Shown here: positions 15,004 to 22,688 of the stretch, piece after piece | Layout: each line of letters begins with the position of its first letter | Numbering within the stretch: position 1 is the stretch's first letter | Assembly (NCBI RefSeq): GCF_937958535.1 | Contig: NZ_CALGNQ010000253.1 | Span: forward strand, 1 to 39,209 | DNA: 39,209 nucleotides | Origin: an uncultured Georgenia sp. | Lineage (GTDB): Bacteria > Actinomycetota > Actinomycetes > Actinomycetales > Actinomycetaceae | Direction: 5' to 3' | Program-made: the position numbers and the translations under genes | Notes under the pieces: generated by a model | Told to the model about the DNA's origin: nothing | The model's input: only the letters and a program-made list of their open reading frames with translations | Database searches by the model: none

Positions 15004-16065
15004 ATGGACCTCCCGCTGCAGCCACCGGTCGCACCGATGCTCGCCAAGTCCGTCAAGGAGGTGCCCGAGGGCGAGTACCTCTACGAGCCCAAGTGGGACG
15101 GCTTCCGCGCGATCGTCTTCCGTGACGGCGACGACGTCGAGATCGGCAGCCGCAACGAGCGCCCGATGACGCGGTACTTCCCCGAGCTCGTGGAGAGCGT
15201 GCGCGAGCAGCTGCCCGAGCGCTGCGTCGTCGACGGGGAGATCGTCATCGTCACCGACGACCGGCTCGACTTCGAGGCGCTCCTCCAGCGCATCCACCCC
15301 GCCGAGTCGCGGGTGCGGCTGCTCGCCGGGCAGACCCCGGCGTCCTTCGTCGCCTTCGACCTCCTCGCCCTCGGCGACGAGGACCTCACCGGCCTGCCGA
15401 TGTCCGAGCGGCGCGCGCGGCTGGAGGACGCGCTGGGGAGTGCCGGCGCCCCGGTCCACCTCACCCGGGTCACCCGGGACACCGCGCTGGCCCGCGAGTG
15501 GCTCGACCTCTTCGAGGGTGCCGGGCTCGACGGGGTCGTCTCCAAGTCGCTCGACCTCACCTACCAGCCGGGCAAACGGCTCATGCTCAAGACGAAGCAC
15601 GAGCGCACCGCCGACTGCGTGCTCGCCGGCTTCCGCTGGCACAAGTCCGGCAACGTCGTCGGCTCGCTGCTCCTCGGGCTGTACAACGACGAGGGCCGCC
15701 TGCAGCACGTCGGGGTGGCCTCGTCCTTCACGATGAAGCGGCGGCAGGAGCTCGTCGCCGAGCTCGAGCCGCTCGTCGTCGCCGAGGGCGAGGACCACCC
15801 CTGGGCCGAGTGGGCGGACGCGAGCGCCCACGAGAAGGACCGCCTGCCCGGGGCACAGAGCCGGTGGAGCGCGGGCAAGGACCTGTCGTTCGTGCCGCTG
15901 CGGCCCGAACGCGTGCTCGAGGTCGCCTACGACCACATGGAGGGCACCCGCTTCCGGCACAGTGCGCAGTTCCGCCGCTGGCGCCCGGACCGGGACCCGC
16001 GCTCGTGCACCTACGAGCAGCTCGAGGAACCGATGAGGTTCGACCTCGCCGACGTACTGCGCTGA
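15004..16065 (+). CDS. ligC: ATP-dependent DNA ligase, LigC type
   Basis: 353 aa, the length of mycobacterial LigC (about 358). The nucleotidyltransferase domain has motif I EPKWDGFRA with adenylated Lys30, motif Ia SRN, motif III FVAFDLLAL, motif IV LDGVVSK and motif V LMLKTKHERTADC. An OB-fold domain follows (HKSGNVVGSLLLGLYNDEG, LSFVPLRPERVLEVAYDHMEG). It has no extra nuclease or polymerase domain. Mycobacterial LigC works with Prim-PolC in base-excision repair. Here the polymerase-domain gene lies about 1.5 kb away on the opposite strand. The start is the ATG at 15004 just after CGCGGG; the Shine-Dalgarno is weak. Confidence 0.92.
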   Translation: MDLPLQPPVAPMLAKSVKEVPEGEYLYEPKWDGFRAIVFRDGDDVEIGSRNERPMTRYFPELVESVREQLPERCVVDGEIVIVTDDRLDFEALLQRIHPAESRVRLLAGQTPASFVAFDLLALGDEDLTGLPMSERRARLEDALGSAGAPVHLTRVTRDTALAREWLDLFEGAGLDGVVSKSLDLTYQPGKRLMLKTKHERTADCVLAGFRWHKSGNVVGSLLLGLYNDEGRLQHVGVASSFTMKRRQELVAELEPLVVAEGEDHPWAEWADASAHEKDRLPGAQSRWSAGKDLSFVPLRPERVLEVAYDHMEGTRFRHSAQFRRWRPDRDPRSCTYEQLEEPMRFDLADVLR

Positions 16066-16099
16066 GCGACGTGCTGCGCTGAGCGACGTCGTGCGCTCA
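16050..16099. repeat. 17-bp tandem repeat at the ligC 3' end
   Basis: Units at 16050-16066 and 16067-16083 differ at one base (CGACGTACTGCGCTGAG and CGACGTGCTGCGCTGAG). A third, diverged unit (16084-16099) runs into the stop codon of the convergent TetR gene. The first unit contains the ligC stop, so the array is built from that gene's end. Confidence 0.85.
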
Positions 16100-16696
16100 C
16101 GGCGCGATCGCGTCCGCGACCTGCCGCAGGTAGCGCTCCAGGTCCGCCCGGGGTGGCCGCGGGTACAGCTCGCCGGCGGTCACGAGGTTGTGCACGGCCC
16201 CGGTGACGAGGAAGCCGAACGCGTCGGTCGCGACGTCGTCGCGGATGCGGCCCAGGCGCTGCTCCCGGGCCAGGTACTGGGCGATCGCCTCGTCGAACGA
16301 GCGCACGATGCCCGACGCGAGTGTGACGTCACGCAACCGCTCCGCGAAGGCCGCGTCGTCGATCTCGTTGGCGTGGAGCAGGGCCGGTGTCTCCGACTCC
16401 AGGAGGATGCGTGCGAACCGGACGAGGTTGTCCCCCACGGTGCGCTGCCCGGCGGCCGCCACCCACTCGTCGAGGGCCCGGCTCACCTCGGCGAGCTCGC
16501 TGACGATGAGCTCCAGGACGAGCTCCGTCCGATCCTCGAACACCTTGTAGGGCAGTCCGACGGAGCAGCCCGCCTCCTGCGCCACGGCCCGCATCGTCAG
16601 GGCCGTGGCGCCGGAGCGGCGGACGATCCGGCGGGCGGCGGCGACGAGCGACGCCCGGGTTGCCTGCGTCTCCTCGCTGCTGCGCCGTCGGGTCAC
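16097..16696 (-). CDS. TetR/AcrR-family transcriptional regulator
   Basis: 199 aa. The N-terminal HTH domain (about 10-60) reads TRASLVAAARRIVRRSGATALTMRAVAQEAGCSVGLPYKVFEDR, with helix 3 in SVGLPYKVFE. A helical ligand/dimer domain follows (ETPALLHANEIDDAAFAERL, FGFLVTGAVHNLVTAGELY). It starts 37 nt after the membrane-protein gene and the two probably form one transcript. Two matching palindromes precede that operon, so I infer autorepression together with the membrane protein. The inducer is unknown. Confidence 0.88.
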   Translation of the reverse strand: MTRRRSSEETQATRASLVAAARRIVRRSGATALTMRAVAQEAGCSVGLPYKVFEDRTELVLELIVSELAEVSRALDEWVAAAGQRTVGDNLVRFARILLESETPALLHANEIDDAAFAERLRDVTLASGIVRSFDEAIAQYLAREQRLGRIRDDVATDAFGFLVTGAVHNLVTAGELYPRPPRADLERYLRQVADAIAP

Positions 16697-16733
16697 GCTC
16701 CGCCCTTCGTGATCGGTAGGACTGGCCGTCAGT

Positions 16734-17342
16734 CTAGGTGCGAGCGCGACGGAGCCAGCGACCGGCGAGGACGGCGACGACGGCGGCGGGCACCACCTGG
16801 AGCATCCCCGTCACCTCGAAGAACGCGTCGAACGGCTCGGCACCGCCGTACCTGCCGGCGAGCAGGGGTGCCACGACGTGTGTGGACCCGCCCTCGACGA
16901 CCCCGAAGAGGACGACGAAGAACAGCACCGACACCGCGGCGAACCCGCGCCGTCCCAGCGTCGCCCACCGCGGGTGCCCGCCGCGGGCCACGGCGAGGAG
17001 CGCCGTCTGGAGGGCGAGACCGGCGACGGCGATCGCCACCGCGTAGTACCGGTCCGGGGTGTCGTAGATCCGCGCGCCGTGGACGTGGTGGACGGTGGTG
17101 AGCAGGGCTGCCGACACCGATACCCAGAGGATCCGGCGCATGACCGTCGCCGAGGTCTCCCGGACCGGTGGTCGGGGCTCGACGGCGGTCGCTCCTGGCG
17201 GAGCCTGTCGAGGCACCGCCCCCGCCGGATCTCGCCACACCGCCCCTGTCGGAACGTCGCGCCCTGCCTCTCTCGTCGGAGCGTCCCGCGTCGCCGGAGG
17301 TGCGGAGCGGGTCGTCCGAGCGCGGGTGGGTGAGCGTCTCAT
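16734..17342 (-). CDS. Hypothetical four-helix membrane protein
   Basis: 202 aa. Residues 1-67 are a disordered Arg/Pro/Thr-rich leader. Four hydrophobic segments follow (about 69-85 ILWVSVSAALLTTVHHVHGA, 98-118, 133-150, 178-195). The motif HHVHGARIYDTPDRYYAV between helices 1 and 2 is conserved-looking and His-rich. The start is the ATG at 17342 because GGGGAG sits 7 nt upstream. An internal ATG at 17141 would give a 135-aa protein lacking the disordered part and remains possible. No function recognised. First gene of an operon with the TetR regulator; such pairs often deal with small lipophilic compounds. Confidence 0.75.
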   Translation of the reverse strand: MRRSPTRARTTRSAPPATRDAPTREAGRDVPTGAVWRDPAGAVPRQAPPGATAVEPRPPVRETSATVMRRILWVSVSAALLTTVHHVHGARIYDTPDRYYAVAIAVAGLALQTALLAVARGGHPRWATLGRRGFAAVSVLFFVVLFGVVEGGSTHVVAPLLAGRYGGAEPFDAFFEVTGMLQVVPAAVVAVLAGRWLRRART

Positions 17343-17360
17343 GATGGTCTCCCCTCTAGC

Positions 17361-17376
17361 GTGAACCTGTGTTCAC
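17361..17376. promoter_or_regulatory. Palindromic operator 1 of the membrane protein-TetR operon
   Basis: GTGAACCTGTGTTCAC, a perfect GTGAAC-N4-GTTCAC palindrome. Its near edge is 18 nt upstream of the membrane-protein start codon. Same arms and spacing as the site at 17395. Probable TetR binding site. Confidence 0.75.
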
Positions 17377-17394
17377 GGTGGAGGAAGACTAACC

Positions 17395-17410
17395 GTGAAC
17401 AGAGGTTCAC
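17395..17410. promoter_or_regulatory. Palindromic operator 2 of the membrane protein-TetR operon
   Basis: GTGAACAGAGGTTCAC, extended by CC/GG on both sides to an 8-bp arm. Its centre is 34 bp (about three helical turns) from operator 1. The intervening AT-richer 18 nt may contain the promoter. The spacer on to the Prim-PolC stop (17411-17539) holds nothing I can name. Confidence 0.75.
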
Positions 17411-17539
17411 GGGAAGAGTCCGGCAAGAAGTCCGACACCCGTCCCACACCGTCGGACGTACCGTCGGCCCGTGGCGGCTCGGAGAGCGGAGGTCCGACGG
17501 TGGTGAGGCTCCCGGCCGGTCGGACGCACCGGCCGCTAC

Positions 17540-18598
17540 TCAGTCCGGCTTGCGCGCCCGTGACGGCTGCACCCGCGCAGGCTCGCCCGGCATCTTCGGG
17601 TACTCCGGCGGGTAGGGCATGTCGCCCAGGCCGTCCGCCTCCTGCTTCGCGTAGAGCTCGAGGAGCGGGGTGAGGTCGTGGGCGACATCGTCGATCTCGG
17701 CGTGCAGGTCGCCGAGCTCGGCGAAGCGGGCCGGCATCGTGCGCACGGTGAGATCTCGCGGGTCGACGTCGGGCAGCTCGTCCCAGGTGACCGGCGCGGA
17801 GACCGGGGCGTGGGCGAGCGGGCGGACGCTGTAGGCGCTGGCGATGGTCCGGTCGCGGGCGTTCTGGTTGTAGTCGACGAAGATCGTCTCCCCGCGCTCC
17901 TCCTTCCACCAGCTCGTCGTCACCCGGCCGGGCATCCGGCGTTCGAGCTCGCGGCCGAAGGCGATGGCGGCGTGCCGTACCTGGGTGAAGTCCCACCGCG
18001 GCTCGATCCGCACGTAGATGTGGACCCCGCGGTTCCCGGACGTCTTGGGGAAGCCCCGCCAGCCGAGCTCGGCGAGGTACTCGCGGGCCACGGCGGCGAC
18101 CTCGACGGCATCGGCGAAGTCGGTGCCGGGCTGCGGGTCGAGGTCGATGCGCAGCTCGTCGGGGTGGTCGACGTCGGCCCGGCGCACCGGCCACGGGTGG
18201 AAGGTGATGGTGCCGAGGTTCGCCGCCCAGGCGACGGCGGCCAGGTCCGTGGGGCACAGCTCGTCGGCCGTGCGGCCGCTGGGGAAGGCGATCTCGACGG
18301 TCTCGATCCACTCCGGAACCCCCTTGGCCGGGACCCGCTTCTGGTAGAAGGCGTCGCCACGTGGGTCGGCCCGGGTGGCGCGCTTCATCCCCTCCCGCAC
18401 TCCCTTGGGCCAGCGCTCGAGCGTCACCGGGCGTTCGTAGAGCGCGCGCAGGATCCCGTCGCCGACGGCAAGGTAGTAGTCGACGAGCTCGCGCTTGGTG
18501 ATCCCGGGCTCGGGAAAGATCACCCGGTCCGAGCTGGTGATCCGCACGGTGCGACCGGCGACCTCGATCTCGACCGCGGGGCTCTTCGTCGATGCCAT
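17540..18598 (-). CDS. LigD-type primase-polymerase (Prim-PolC / PolDom)
   Basis: 352 aa, a stand-alone LigD polymerase domain of archaeo-eukaryotic primase fold. Visible motifs are SSDRVIFPEPGITKRELVDYY at the N-terminus, the catalytic LRIDLDPQPGTDF (two metal-binding Asp), FPKTSGNRGVHIYVRI (His/Arg for nucleotide binding) and IFVDYNQNARDRTIASAYSVRP. No ligase or phosphoesterase domain is attached. In mycobacteria such a protein (Prim-PolC) acts with LigC to fill short gaps in excision repair with ribonucleotides. The start is the ATG at 18598. It diverges from the next gene across 137 nt. Confidence 0.92.
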   Translation of the reverse strand: MASTKSPAVEIEVAGRTVRITSSDRVIFPEPGITKRELVDYYLAVGDGILRALYERPVTLERWPKGVREGMKRATRADPRGDAFYQKRVPAKGVPEWIETVEIAFPSGRTADELCPTDLAAVAWAANLGTITFHPWPVRRADVDHPDELRIDLDPQPGTDFADAVEVAAVAREYLAELGWRGFPKTSGNRGVHIYVRIEPRWDFTQVRHAAIAFGRELERRMPGRVTTSWWKEERGETIFVDYNQNARDRTIASAYSVRPLAHAPVSAPVTWDELPDVDPRDLTVRTMPARFAELGDLHAEIDDVAHDLTPLLELYAKQEADGLGDMPYPPEYPKMPGEPARVQPSRARKPD

Positions 18599-18735
18599 GA
18601 CCCGACGGTACCGCCCGGCTCCCCCGCACCCCAGCCCATACCTGCGGGCCTGGCGGCGCGACCTGCGCGGGCGCCATCGGGGTGTGGACGCAGCGGGACG
18701 CCCGGGGGCCCGTCGGCGCCGGTAGGGTCGACGTC

Positions 18736-19446
18736 GTGAGCAGAGTCGCACCACTGTCCCCCGGGCTGCCCTCGACCGTGACGACCACGGTGGCGGACGT
18801 GCCGCCGTCCGGGCGCTGGACGTGGCTCCTCCGCCTGGCGGTCACCGTCGGGGTGCTCGTCGGACTCGTCCAGCTGGTGCACACCCCCATGGAGCGGTCG
18901 CTGGACGACCTCTTCGACGCGCTCGCGAGGGGTGAGGTCACGCGCGTGACCATCGAGCAGCCCGGGCCGGGCACCGTCACCGGTCAGTTCGAGGTCCGCT
19001 GGGACGGTGGGCTCCGCCCGACCTACGCCTTCTACGACTACTCCACGACCACCGACCTCGGAGGACCGGTGGACGAGAGCCGGCGGATCCTCGAGGCTGT
19101 CCAGCACTCGCCGGCCGAGGTCGACGTCGTCCGCGAGACCGAGCGCCCGGCGACGAGCGGCGTCCAGCTCAACCCCGGCGGCCTCGCCTGGCTCGCGGCG
19201 CTGCTCCTGCTCGTCGGCGGCCGGCAGCCGCGACTGGCGACGAAGTGGGCGTGGTTCTGGTTCTTCCTCCACGTCCCGGTGGCAGCTCTCGTCTTCGTCC
19301 TGCTCGAGCCGACGCCGCTGTGGCGCGCAGCCACGATGCCCGCCCGACCGCGGCTCACCGGCGGTTGGGCGTTCGTGCTCAGCCTGGTCGTCGCGATGGT
19401 GCTGACGACGTTCGTCCCGGGCTACCGCGAGCTCTTCCCGGTCTGA
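18736..19446 (+). CDS. Hypothetical membrane protein with an FtsH-like ectodomain segment
   Basis: 236 aa from the GTG at 18736. A first transmembrane helix (about 32-50) is followed by a soluble segment of about 90 residues, then three more helices (about 155-168, 176-196, 213-230). The soluble part begins SLDDLFDALARGEVTRVTIEQ, which recalls the FtsH ectodomain pattern (F..a...G.V..V.i), but no AAA or protease domain is present. I do not recognise the family. It is monocistronic and convergent with the dehydrogenase gene. Confidence 0.7.
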   Translation: MSRVAPLSPGLPSTVTTTVADVPPSGRWTWLLRLAVTVGVLVGLVQLVHTPMERSLDDLFDALARGEVTRVTIEQPGPGTVTGQFEVRWDGGLRPTYAFYDYSTTTDLGGPVDESRRILEAVQHSPAEVDVVRETERPATSGVQLNPGGLAWLAALLLLVGGRQPRLATKWAWFWFFLHVPVAALVFVLLEPTPLWRAATMPARPRLTGGWAFVLSLVVAMVLTTFVPGYRELFPV

Positions 19447-19451
19447 CGCCG

Positions 19452-19467
19452 GGGCGGTCACGCCCCT
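19452..19467. terminator. Hairpin between convergent genes
   Basis: GGGGCG-GTCA-CGCCCC, a perfect 6-bp stem with a 4-nt loop, in the 49-nt spacer between two convergent genes. No T-tract. Plausible bidirectional terminator. Confidence 0.5.
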
Positions 19468-19495
19468 CGCCGACGGTTGGGCTGTCGGGGAGGGG

Positions 19496-20698
19496 TCAGC
19501 GGTCGTGGGTGGTGCCGGGGACGGCGGGGACCTCGTGCCACCGGCCGTCGGCGGCGGAGGCCGCGACCGCGGCCCCGACCTCGGCGGCGGACCAGCCGTC
19601 GGCGGCGCAGGGGCCGTGCTGCTCGCCGGTGAGCACCGAGCGGAGGAAGAGCGCGGCCTCGATGGTCTTGAGGTCGTCGTATCCCATGGCGGTCCCGGCG
19701 GAGGGCTGGAACCGGCCGAACTCCCCGAAGCCCGGCTCGGCGAGCACGGTGGTGTAGCCGCCCGCCCCGGTGTCGACCAGGAGCTCACCCATCCGCTCGA
19801 AGTTCCAGCGGACCGACCCGCGGGTGCCGTAGACCTCGACGACGTACTCGGCGCGGGGCCCGCGGGCCACCCGGCTGCACTCGAGGGTGCCGACGGCACC
19901 GGAGGCGAAGCGCAGTAGCGCCGCGGCGTGGTCCTCGTTCTCCACCGGACCGCGCTCCCGGCCGACCTCGTGGCCGCCGTGGCCGACCCCGGGACGGAGG
20001 GGCACCGGGCGCTCGGTGACGACGGTGCCGGTGAGCGCGCAGACCGCGGTGATCCGGCCGGCGAGCAGCTGGGCGAGGTCGGCGCCGTGGCAGAGCAGGT
20101 CCCCGATCACGCCGGATCCGGCCGTCGCGCGGCGGTAGCGCCAGGTGAGCGGGGCGTCCGGGGAGGCCGCGTAGTCGGCGAGCAGCCACACCCGCACGTT
20201 CGTCACCCGGCCCAGCCGCCCGGAGCGGACGAGCTCGCGGGCGTGGACCACCGCGGGGGCGTGGCGGTAGTTGAAGCCCACCGCCGTCACCAGCCCGCGG
20301 GCGGCCGCGGCACGGGCGATGTCGGCCGCCTCGGCGGCGTCGCGGCCCATCGGCTTCTCCACCCAGACGGGCTTGCCCGCCTCCACCGCCGCCAGCGCCA
20401 CCTCGCGGTGGAGGTGGTTGGGCACGCACACGGACACGACGTCGACGTCCGGGTGCGTCACCACCTCGCGCCAGTCCGCGGTCGCGGCCGCGAACCCGAG
20501 GTGGTCGACCGCCGCGGCCCGGTTCTCCGGGACCGGGTCGGCGGCGAGCACGAGGCGGGGTGCCGCGCCGAGCTCGGGCCAGCGCTCGAGCACCCCCCGG
20601 TGGCTGCGGGCGTGCAGCCGCCCCATCCAGCCCAGCCCGACCACGCCGACGCCGATCTGGCGGCGCGGCCCCGCTCCCTGCCCGGCCGGCCGGGTCAC
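19496..20698 (-). CDS. Gfo/Idh/MocA-family dehydrogenase (second of the operon)
   Basis: 400 aa from the GTG at 20698, which overlaps the upstream gene's stop (GTGA). The NAD-binding Rossmann start is IGVGVVGLGWMGRLHARSH (about 15-33), the family motif is VEKPMG with its catalytic Lys, and VGFNYRHAPAV and DLLCHGADLAQLL follow in the C-terminal domain. Likely an oxidoreductase for a polyol or sugar, acting with IolG on inositol isomers or an oxidised inositol intermediate. Its terminal place in the ABC-dehydrogenase operon supports this, but the substrate is inferred only. Confidence 0.88.
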   Translation of the reverse strand: MTRPAGQGAGPRRQIGVGVVGLGWMGRLHARSHRGVLERWPELGAAPRLVLAADPVPENRAAAVDHLGFAAATADWREVVTHPDVDVVSVCVPNHLHREVALAAVEAGKPVWVEKPMGRDAAEAADIARAAAARGLVTAVGFNYRHAPAVVHARELVRSGRLGRVTNVRVWLLADYAASPDAPLTWRYRRATAGSGVIGDLLCHGADLAQLLAGRITAVCALTGTVVTERPVPLRPGVGHGGHEVGRERGPVENEDHAAALLRFASGAVGTLECSRVARGPRAEYVVEVYGTRGSVRWNFERMGELLVDTGAGGYTTVLAEPGFGEFGRFQPSAGTAMGYDDLKTIEAALFLRSVLTGEQHGPCAADGWSAAEVGAAVAASAADGRWHEVPAVPGTTHDR

Positions 20699-21675
20699 GC
20701 CGGGTCCGCCGCGACGGTGACGGTGCGCCCGGTGCGCAGCGACTCCACCCCGGCCGCGGCGGCGAGGTTGGCGCGGTGCCCGTCGAGTGCCGAGGCGCCC
20801 GTGGCGCCCCCGTCCGCCGCGGCGGCGGCCCACGCCGCCAGCTCGGCGCGGTAGGCGTCGGCGAAGCGGGACCGGAAGTCCGCGGGCACCGCCGGGCCGG
20901 CACGTCCGTCGAGCGCGACGTCGAGTCGGGCCGGCGGGCGCAGGCTCACCGTCCCGCTCGTCCCGACCACCTCGCAGCGCACGTCGTACCCGTACCGGGC
21001 GTTGGGGAAGACCTCGACGGTGGCGAGCACCTCCCCGTCGCCGAGGACCACGGTGGCGAGCTGGGGCTCGCGCAGCCCCTCCGAGTGGGGGGCGCGGACG
21101 TCGAGCGCGGTCACGGGCAGACCGGTGAGCCACGGCAGGACGTCGAGCTCGTGGACCATCGAGTTGGTCACCACCCCCTCGCTCGTGGCGTCGGGGTGGG
21201 CAGCGGCGTTGCGGTGGACGTTGTGCACGACGAGCGGGTCGCCGACCAGGCCGCCGCGTACCGCGTCCCGCAGCTCGAGGTAGCCCGGGTCGAAGCGGCG
21301 CATGAAACCCACGGTGACGAGCCGTCGCCCGGCGGCCGCCTCCGCGGCGACCACCTGTGCCGACTCCTCCGGGCCGGTGCCGAGCGGCTTCTCGCACAGC
21401 ACCGGCTTGCCGGCGGCGATGCACGCGAGCGTGAGCCGGGCGTGCGTGTGGTCGGGTGAGGTGACGACGACGGCCTGGACGTCCGGCGCGGCGACGACCT
21501 CCTCGTCGGTGGCCACCACCCGCGCCCCGACCGCGGCGGCCACCGCGGCGGCCCGCTCCGGGACCGGGTCGAAGACGGCGGTCACCCGGGCGTGCGGGAC
21601 GTGCTCGACCAGCGAGCGCACGTGGTCGGCCCCCATCGCCCCCAGCCCGATGACGCCGACGTCGACCACGCTCAC
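20695..21675 (-). CDS. Gfo/Idh/MocA-family dehydrogenase, probable inositol 2-dehydrogenase
   Basis: 326 aa, close to IolG (about 335-345). It starts at the GTG at 21675, overlapping the binding-protein stop (GTGA). Rossmann motif VGVIGLGAMGADHVRSL, catalytic CEKPLGTGPEES, VGFMRRFDPGY and the active-site stretch TNSMVHELDVLPWLTG (His-Asp) are as in inositol dehydrogenases. Role: NAD-dependent oxidation of myo-inositol to 2-keto-myo-inositol, which IolE (24713-25588) would dehydrate. Genomic context supports this, but the family is broad. Confidence 0.85.
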   Translation of the reverse strand: MSVVDVGVIGLGAMGADHVRSLVEHVPHARVTAVFDPVPERAAAVAAAVGARVVATDEEVVAAPDVQAVVVTSPDHTHARLTLACIAAGKPVLCEKPLGTGPEESAQVVAAEAAAGRRLVTVGFMRRFDPGYLELRDAVRGGLVGDPLVVHNVHRNAAAHPDATSEGVVTNSMVHELDVLPWLTGLPVTALDVRAPHSEGLREPQLATVVLGDGEVLATVEVFPNARYGYDVRCEVVGTSGTVSLRPPARLDVALDGRAGPAVPADFRSRFADAYRAELAAWAAAAADGGATGASALDGHRANLAAAAGVESLRTGRTVTVAADPA

Positions 21676-22688
21676 TGCTCCTCGGCGACGTCCTCGTCGG
21701 CGGCCTGCTCCTCCAGCGAGGCGCCGTACTCCTCGGCGTTCTCCGGCGTCACCACGGTGACCCCGGTGTCGACCCGGGCGTCGATGGTCTTCCCGTCGAG
21801 CAGCTCGACGGCGAGCTCCACGCTGGTGCGGCCCATCTGGTAGGAGTTCTGCGCGATGCTGGCGTCCAGCTCGCCGGCGAGGATCGAGTCCACGGCGTCG
21901 CTCGTGCCGTCCACGCCGATGACGAGGATGTCCTCGAGGTCCACCCCGGCGGCCTTGACGGCCTCCAGGGCACCCAGCGCCATGTCGTCGTTCGCGGCGA
22001 AGACGATGGACACGTCGGGGTTGGACTGGAGGATGTCGGCCATGACCGCGCGGCCCTCGGCGCGGTCGGAGTTGGCGGAGAGGTCGGCGACGACCTCGAT
22101 GCCGCTCCCCTCGAGGGTGTCGATGACGCCGTCGACGCGGCTGTCGGTCGACGGGTTGCCGGGCACGCCGCGGATGAGGGCGATGGTGCCGGAGTCGGCC
22201 TGCTCGAGGATGAACTCCCCCGCCGTGACGCCCGCGGCGTAGTTGTCGGTGCCGACGAAGGTCTCCTTGCCGTCCCAGCCCTCGATGTCGGTGTCGACGA
22301 GGAGGACGGGGATGCCCTCGTCGACGGCCTGCTGGAGGATCGGCTCGAGCTGGTCGGCCTGCGTCGGGGCGACGACGAGGGCGTCGACCTGCTGGGTGAT
22401 CGCGGCGCGGACCTTGTCGATCTGCTCCTGGACCTGGGTCTCGGCGGTGGCGCCGGCCAGGGTGACGTTGGCCCCCGCGGCGGCGGCGCCGTCCTGGACG
22501 CCGCCGGCGACCTGGAGCCAGAACGGGGAGGACAGGGTCTTGAGGACGACGGCGATGTCGTAGGTGTCCTGGCCGTCGCCGTCCCCGGCGCCGCCTGGGC
22601 CGCCGTTGCCGTCGTCGCCGCCGCACGCGGCGAGGAGGAGCGCGGCCGTGGCGACGACGGCCGCCAGCGCGTGACGTGTTGACCTCAT
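21672..22688 (-). CDS. Sugar/polyol ABC transporter substrate-binding lipoprotein
   Basis: 338 aa. Lipoprotein signal with lipobox LLAAC (Cys22), then a Gly/Asp-rich linker. A type I periplasmic-binding fold of the RbsB/ribose type follows (Peripla_BP_4): SSPFWLQVAGGVQDGAAAAG, VDALVVAPTQADQLEPILQQAVDEGIPVLLVDTDI, IVFAANDDMALGALEAVKAAG and ILVIGVDGTSDAVDSI. A C-terminal acidic tail (EEQAADEDVAEEQ) is added. Ligand is probably inositol or a related polyol by context. The start ATG at 22688 overlaps the ATPase stop. Confidence 0.92.
   Translation of the reverse strand: MRSTRHALAAVVATAALLLAACGGDDGNGGPGGAGDGDGQDTYDIAVVLKTLSSPFWLQVAGGVQDGAAAAGANVTLAGATAETQVQEQIDKVRAAITQQVDALVVAPTQADQLEPILQQAVDEGIPVLLVDTDIEGWDGKETFVGTDNYAAGVTAGEFILEQADSGTIALIRGVPGNPSTDSRVDGVIDTLEGSGIEVVADLSANSDRAEGRAVMADILQSNPDVSIVFAANDDMALGALEAVKAAGVDLEDILVIGVDGTSDAVDSILAGELDASIAQNSYQMGRTSVELAVELLDGKTIDARVDTGVTVVTPENAEEYGASLEEQAADEDVAEEQ

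Noticed and set aside
14872..15125. Small gene between the HAD gene and ligC
   Set aside because: The frame overlaps the ligC start, has no ribosome-binding site of note and encodes an Arg/Ala-rich sequence with no recognisable pattern.
17395..17673. Short plus-strand genes across the operator region before the membrane-protein gene
   Set aside because: They run through the palindromes and into the antisense of Prim-PolC, with no supporting start signals.
17540..18598. Full LigD non-homologous end-joining ligase
   Set aside because: Only the polymerase domain is present and no Ku gene is in the window, so the Prim-PolC reading is preferred.
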